Shown here in pieces: positions 59,905 to 64,000 of a stretch of 64,000 bases of DNA. A model generated the notes under the pieces. That model searched no databases, was not told the DNA's origin, and saw only the letters and a list, made by a program, of their open reading frames with translations. The position numbers were made by a program, and so were the translations under genes. The first letter of the stretch is position 1; the number at the start of each line of letters is the position of its first letter. The stretch is from Caldifarciminota bacterium (GTDB lineage Bacteria; Hydrothermota; Hydrothermia; B15-G9), in the NCBI GenBank assembly GCA_015489175.1, contig WGAI01000059.1, positions 22,286 to 86,285 on the forward strand, in the 5' to 3' direction.

Positions 59905-59926
59905 GAGGCGGGCGTTTGCCCGCCTC
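59905..59926. terminator. Bidirectional hairpin
   Basis: GAGGCGGGCGTTTGCCCGCCTC. Confidence 0.88.
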
Positions 59927-59932
59927 GATTTA

Positions 59933-60535
59933 TTATCCTTTTTCCTTGAACGCCTCGACGATCTCCATGAAGATTTCCGGCACGGTGAAATCGTCGGTCA
60001 GCTCCGGATGGAAGGTTGAGGCAAGCAGGTTGCCCTGACGGACAAGCACAGGATCGCCGTTCTCAAGTTTCCCGATAACTTCCACGCCATCGCTCAATTC
60101 CACTATTTTGGGTGCCCTTATGAACACGCCCGTGATTTTCTTCTGTTTCCCGTTCCAGTTTATCTCGATTTCGCTTTCGAAGCTCTCCCTTTGCCTCCCG
60201 TAAGCGTTTCTGGCTATGGTGATGTCCATCATGCCGAGCGAGAAGTTTTCAGGGGCGTCGATGACATTTTTCGCGAGCAATATTGCACCGGCACATGTGC
60301 CAAACACAGGTATATCCCGCTTTTTCAAGCCCTCAAATGCTTCTCTCAAGCCGTATGTGTTGATCAGGCGCGACATCGTCGGGCTTTCACCGCCCGGAAG
60401 CACAAGCCCATCGATCCCTTCAAATTCTTCTGGCAGTTTTACATAGAACACTTCTGCGCCAAGTCCGTCGAACACCTCGTAGTGTTTCTCGAAATCGCCC
60501 TGAATGGCGAAGATTCCTATTTTTGGTTTATCCAT
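59933..60535 (-). CDS. pdxT: Pyridoxal 5'-phosphate synthase glutaminase subunit
   Basis: MDKPKIGIFAIQGDFEKHYEVF; LVLPGGESPTMSRL; PVFGTCAGAILLA; STFHPELTDD. Confidence 0.97.
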   Translation of the reverse strand: MDKPKIGIFAIQGDFEKHYEVFDGLGAEVFYVKLPEEFEGIDGLVLPGGESPTMSRLINTYGLREAFEGLKKRDIPVFGTCAGAILLAKNVIDAPENFSLGMMDITIARNAYGRQRESFESEIEINWNGKQKKITGVFIRAPKIVELSDGVEVIGKLENGDPVLVRQGNLLASTFHPELTDDFTVPEIFMEIVEAFKEKG

Positions 60536-60536
60536 A

Positions 60537-61424
60537 TCACCATCCTCTGTTTTGCAGGAGTTCATCCTCCGCAAGTTTTGAGACATCAATGCCTTTCATG
60601 GGCTCGCCAAGTCCTCTTGAGACCCGCGCGAGGACGCTGGGGTTGTCGTAGTAAGCAACGGCTTCAACGATGGCGCGGGCTCTCTTTGCAGGGTCCTCGG
60701 ATTTGAATATTCCTGAGCCAACGAACACGGATTCGGCGCCGAGCTGCATCATCAATGCGGCGTCAGCAGGTGTAGCTATGCCGCCTGCCGCAAAGTTGGG
60801 CACAGGCAGTTTGCCGTGCTCTGCGACCCATTTCACAAGCTCGTAAGGAGCCTGAAGTTTCTTGGCCTCAGCGTAAAGTTCCTCCGGACGCTTCACCGTG
60901 AGATCGGCTATCTCCTTGTTTATGCGTCTCATGTGGCGGACGGCCTCAACGATGTTGCCGGTGCCTGCCTCGCCCTTGGTTCTGATGAGCGCAGCACCTT
61001 CAGCTATGCGCCTCAACGCCTCGCCGAGGTTTCTCGCACCACAGACGAATGGCACCTTGAACTGATGCTTGTCGATGTGGTTCTCCTCGTCGGCAGGCGT
61101 CAGCACCTCGCTTTCGTCGATGAAATCGACACCGAGCTCCTCAAGGATCTGCGCCTCGGCAAAATGGCCTATCCGCACCTTAGCCATCACAGGGATGGAA
61201 ACCGCATCCATTATCCGCAGTATGATCTCGGGATCCGCCATTCGGGCAACTCCGCCCTCTTTCCGTATGTCTGCGGGGACGCGCTCAAGCGCCATAACCG
61301 CCACAGCTCCGGCTTCCTCGGCAATCTTCGCCTGCTCAGGGGTGGTAACATCCATGATGACACCACCCTTAAGCATCTCGGAAAATCCGACCTTTAACCT
61401 CCATGTCCCTGTCAGCATGATCAT
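60537..61424 (-). CDS. pdxS: Pyridoxal 5'-phosphate synthase synthase subunit
   Basis: [76 protein letters not shown]. Confidence 0.98.
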   Translation of the reverse strand: MIMLTGTWRLKVGFSEMLKGGVIMDVTTPEQAKIAEEAGAVAVMALERVPADIRKEGGVARMADPEIILRIMDAVSIPVMAKVRIGHFAEAQILEELGVDFIDESEVLTPADEENHIDKHQFKVPFVCGARNLGEALRRIAEGAALIRTKGEAGTGNIVEAVRHMRRINKEIADLTVKRPEELYAEAKKLQAPYELVKWVAEHGKLPVPNFAAGGIATPADAALMMQLGAESVFVGSGIFKSEDPAKRARAIVEAVAYYDNPSVLARVSRGLGEPMKGIDVSKLAEDELLQNRGW

Positions 61425-61665
61425 TTTCTAATCACCTCCATGAGGCAGAAATTTTAATTCTCACAGTGGAGGTAAACAACCTGACAGGAGGTCTCTCCAT
61501 TCCGCTTGTGAGATTCAAAAATTTGGGCAAACTGCGCCCGTCACGGCGAAAGGTCTAAGGGGCGAGAAGGAATTTAACGGCGAGCGGTTTTTGCGCCCAC
61601 GAGTTCGAGAGAGGCTGTTCTTTTGAAGGAGTTCACATCTAACGGGAGATGTGACAAAACTACAA

Positions 61666-64000
61666 TTATTTTTTCTTCTGTTTCTCCCTTGAAAGGCAAA
61701 CGGCAAACTCTATCATGTTGAGGATAAACATCATGATAACAATAATCAGCCCGAAAAGGAATGCTCTTTGTTTTCCGGATAGTCTCTCAAACGGCCCAAA
61801 TTTCAGAACAGCACCTCCTGTTAAGATTGCGATTATGAATTCACGAGTCCATTCCTTGATCTCTTTCAGGATATTGGGGAAAGTCTCCTTGAGACATCTT
61901 TTGACTGGTGTTTCCGTAAGCGACTCTTTCCACCAACCGATGAACGCCTCAACCGATTTCCGACACCTCAAAATGGCAAGCTTCTTTAAAAAAGCGTATA
62001 GGGATGGAAGCTTGACTTGCTTGATTTTCAGGATTTTCCTCATGAACTTGCCCAATTTTGAATGTTGCAATTTGTAATTCAGCTTTTGTTTCCATTCTTG
62101 ACCAGCCCATATTTGGATGGCCTTTTCAATGACTTCGGGTTCATCGCTTAATTCATAGAGCGCCAGCTCTGCCTCATATCGAACCCACGGATCCTCATCT
62201 TCCAGTTTCTCAACAATTTTCATGGCCACATCCCTATCCTTGATGCCGAGCTTACCGAGCGCATACACTGCCGCCTCTCTAACATCCGAATCCTCATCTT
62301 CCAGCCTCTCAGCAATTTTCATCACCACTTCCCTATCCTTGATGCCGAGCGAACCGAATACACGCACCGCCGCATATCGAACATCCGAATCCTTATGTTC
62401 CAGTTTCTCAACAATCTTCATGGCCACATCCCTATCCCTGATGCCTAACTTACCGAGCGCACGCACTGCCGCCCTTCGAACATCCGAATCCTTATCTTCC
62501 AGCCTCTCAAGGATCTTCATGGCCACATCCCTATCCCTGATGCCGAGCTTACCGAGCGCTTCCACTGCCGCATATCGAACACCCGAATCCTCATCTTCCA
62601 GCCTCTCAGCAATTTTCATCACCACATCAGTATCTCTGATGCCAAGCTCACCGAGCGCATACACTGCCTCCCTTCGAACATCCGAATTCTCATGCTCCAG
62701 CTTATCAACAATCTTCATGGCCACATCTCTATCCTTGATGCCGAGCGAACTGAGCGCTTCCACTGCCGCCCTCCGAACCCACGAATTACAATCTTCCAGC
62801 TTATCAACAATTTTCATCGCCACATCCCTATCCCTGATGCCGAGCGAACCGAGCGCATACACTGCCTCCCTTCGAACCCGCGAATCCCAATCTTCCAGCT
62901 TATCAACAACTTTCATGGCCACATCCCTATCCTTGATGCCGAGCTCAACGAGCACCAACACTGCCACCCTTCGAACCCACGGATGCTTATTTTCCAGCTT
63001 ATCAACAATCCTTATCACTATACCCTTGTCCCTGATGCCGAGCGAACCGAGCGCTTCTGCTGCATCATGTCGAACATCCGCATCCTCATTTTCCAATGCC
63101 TCAACCAGATCGGATAAAACGCTTAGGGGATATCCCATGGTGATAACTGCATCACGCCAGAGATCACTCCATAGATGCCATTCCCATTTTATATAATCTC
63201 TTTCCCCGGCCCACCTCCAACCTGGCATCTTCGAGATGATTTCGTCCCTGAGCCTGCCTTTGTAGCCCGTTTCGCCTGCGATGAGGCCAGCCATCAAAAG
63301 GTCACGGTGGAAAAGGAATTCATAATCGCTACCTGCATGCATGACCCTCCTGATGAAATCTTCGAGTTCTCTGCCTTTCAGCGAGCCGGCGAGCAGGAGG
63401 ATCGGTTCGCGCATGTCGGGACTGTGAAGGCAGTTACGGAGATAGCGCCATGCGACCCTTTTGTTCTCACGCCATCTGTCGAGAAGCCATTGCGAAAAGG
63501 AGTATTCGAGGAATGTTTTGTGCATGAAATAGAGGTCGCCGCCGACCTCGCCCACAACGCCCATGTCCTTCCGCAGGAACTCGATCCCCGCATGCGGCCT
63601 GACCTTCAGCCTGTTGCCCAAATCTTTCTCAAAGTCCGACAGGGATTTATTGAGCTTATCGACCGCGGAAAGTTTATTGGCTTCGTCTCTTGCGATTCTG
63701 CCACCGTGCTGGAACATCTCGACCGAAAGCGCCCTGAGCGCATCCATCACAGCGGAAAGCAGGTTTTTGACTCTATCTTTAAGCAGTGCATCGGCAGGCG
63801 TATGAACGAACTTGAACCCTTCGCCCGTCCAATTGACCCTTTCGATTTCGAGCGCGCCGAGCCGTTCGAGCGCCCTGAAAAACAGCCTTTTGACATGGAA
63901 TTCGTAAAAGTTCGACCGTGAACCCGCGTTTTTGAGGGTCTCAATCCCGCCAAAGAACGCCATCTCGATTGCCATCTTGAGCATCAACGGGTTCTCCAGC
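61666..64000 (-). CDS. NACHT-like STAND NTPase C-terminal part with ~10 HEAT repeats and C-terminal TM (N-terminus beyond window edge)
   Basis: Frame open through the edge: LENPLMLKMAIEMAFFGG; YFMHKTFLEYSFSQWLLDRW NACHT-associated motif; ten ~33-aa repeats VAMKIVDKLEDxxSxVRRxAVxALGxLGIRDRD; C-term AFLFGLIIVIMMFILNMIEFAVCL. Confidence 0.85.
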   Translation of the reverse strand, partial: LENPLMLKMAIEMAFFGGIETLKNAGSRSNFYEFHVKRLFFRALERLGALEIERVNWTGEGFKFVHTPADALLKDRVKNLLSAVMDALRALSVEMFQHGGRIARDEANKLSAVDKLNKSLSDFEKDLGNRLKVRPHAGIEFLRKDMGVVGEVGGDLYFMHKTFLEYSFSQWLLDRWRENKRVAWRYLRNCLHSPDMREPILLLAGSLKGRELEDFIRRVMHAGSDYEFLFHRDLLMAGLIAGETGYKGRLRDEIISKMPGWRWAGERDYIKWEWHLWSDLWRDAVITMGYPLSVLSDLVEALENEDADVRHDAAEALGSLGIRDKGIVIRIVDKLENKHPWVRRVAVLVLVELGIKDRDVAMKVVDKLEDWDSRVRREAVYALGSLGIRDRDVAMKIVDKLEDCNSWVRRAAVEALSSLGIKDRDVAMKIVDKLEHENSDVRREAVYALGELGIRDTDVVMKIAERLEDEDSGVRYAAVEALGKLGIRDRDVAMKILERLEDKDSDVRRAAVRALGKLGIRDRDVAMKIVEKLEHKDSDVRYAAVRVFGSLGIKDREVVMKIAERLEDEDSDVREAAVYALGKLGIKDRDVAMKIVEKLEDEDPWVRYEAELALYELSDEPEVIEKAIQIWAGQEWKQKLNYKLQHSKLGKFMRKILKIKQVKLPSLYAFLKKLAILRCRKSVEAFIGWWKESLTETPVKRCLKETFPNILKEIKEWTREFIIAILTGGAVLKFGPFERLSGKQRAFLFGLIIVIMMFILNMIEFAVCLSREKQKKK
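62120..63110 (-). repeat. 99-bp tandem coding repeats (HEAT units)
   Basis: Recurring catggccacatccctatccntgatgccgagc about every 99 bp. Confidence 0.9.

Noticed and set aside
62222-63196. Long plus-strand ORF with repeats TSLSLMPSLPSA..., superficially a repeat protein or CRISPR-like array
   Set aside because: It is the antisense shadow of the HEAT-repeat coding region; repeats are 99-bp coding units without spacers.
1-64000. tRNA, rRNA and CRISPR loci
   Set aside because: Reading the intergenic gaps I found no convincing T-loop/acceptor pattern, rRNA signature or spacer array; a tRNAscan/Infernal run would be decisive.

Overview
The window is a dense, mostly housekeeping bacterial chromosome segment with about 60 supported CDSs. 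It probably comes from a thermotolerant FCB-group or candidate-phylum-like organism, inferred only from gene content: V-type ATPase A/B, mannosylglycerate synthesis, and three giant secreted proteins with type-IX-like C-terminal tails. Recognisable blocks, left to right: NuoE/Hnd-like Fe-S subunits; ABC_ATPase-class NTPase, pyrG, beta-lactamase-fold hydrolase and GNAT; PfkB kinase; M42 peptidase and amidohydrolase; GT4 glycosyltransferase; M50 protease; speE/speD; a decayed IS; a sugar-binding protein; MBL hydrolase and mannosyl-3-phosphoglycerate synthase/phosphatase; an orphan PD-(D/E)XK-like protein among IS debris; an APC permease; V-ATPase A/B; a secreted subtilase; a divergent FdhD; lepB; an OPT transporter; glyS, serS, an OstA-like protein, rmuC, a flavin reductase and comEC; a Roadblock/LC7 plus V4R-like pair; etfAB; a C25 gingipain-like protease; pth; lplA; hypCDE; more IS debris; rpsF-ssb-rpsR-rplI; a BFN nuclease; RseC; a phosphohexomutase; a third giant secreted protein; pdxST; and, running off the right edge, a NACHT-like/HEAT-repeat/transmembrane protein. 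I saw no rRNA, convincing tRNA or CRISPR array. Best leads: (i) the edge-truncated NACHT-HEAT-TM protein; (ii) the Roadblock + V4R-like two-gene module; (iii) a ~200-aa nidogen-like module shared by three unlinked giant secreted proteins; (iv) a ferredoxin-like Hnd/Nuo subunit with no cysteines; (v) an FdhD homologue without its CxxC loop; (vi) recurrent hairpin terminators with the same cGAAg loop; (vii) two families of decayed IS sequence at four loci. All family calls come from reading the translations; no database search was run.
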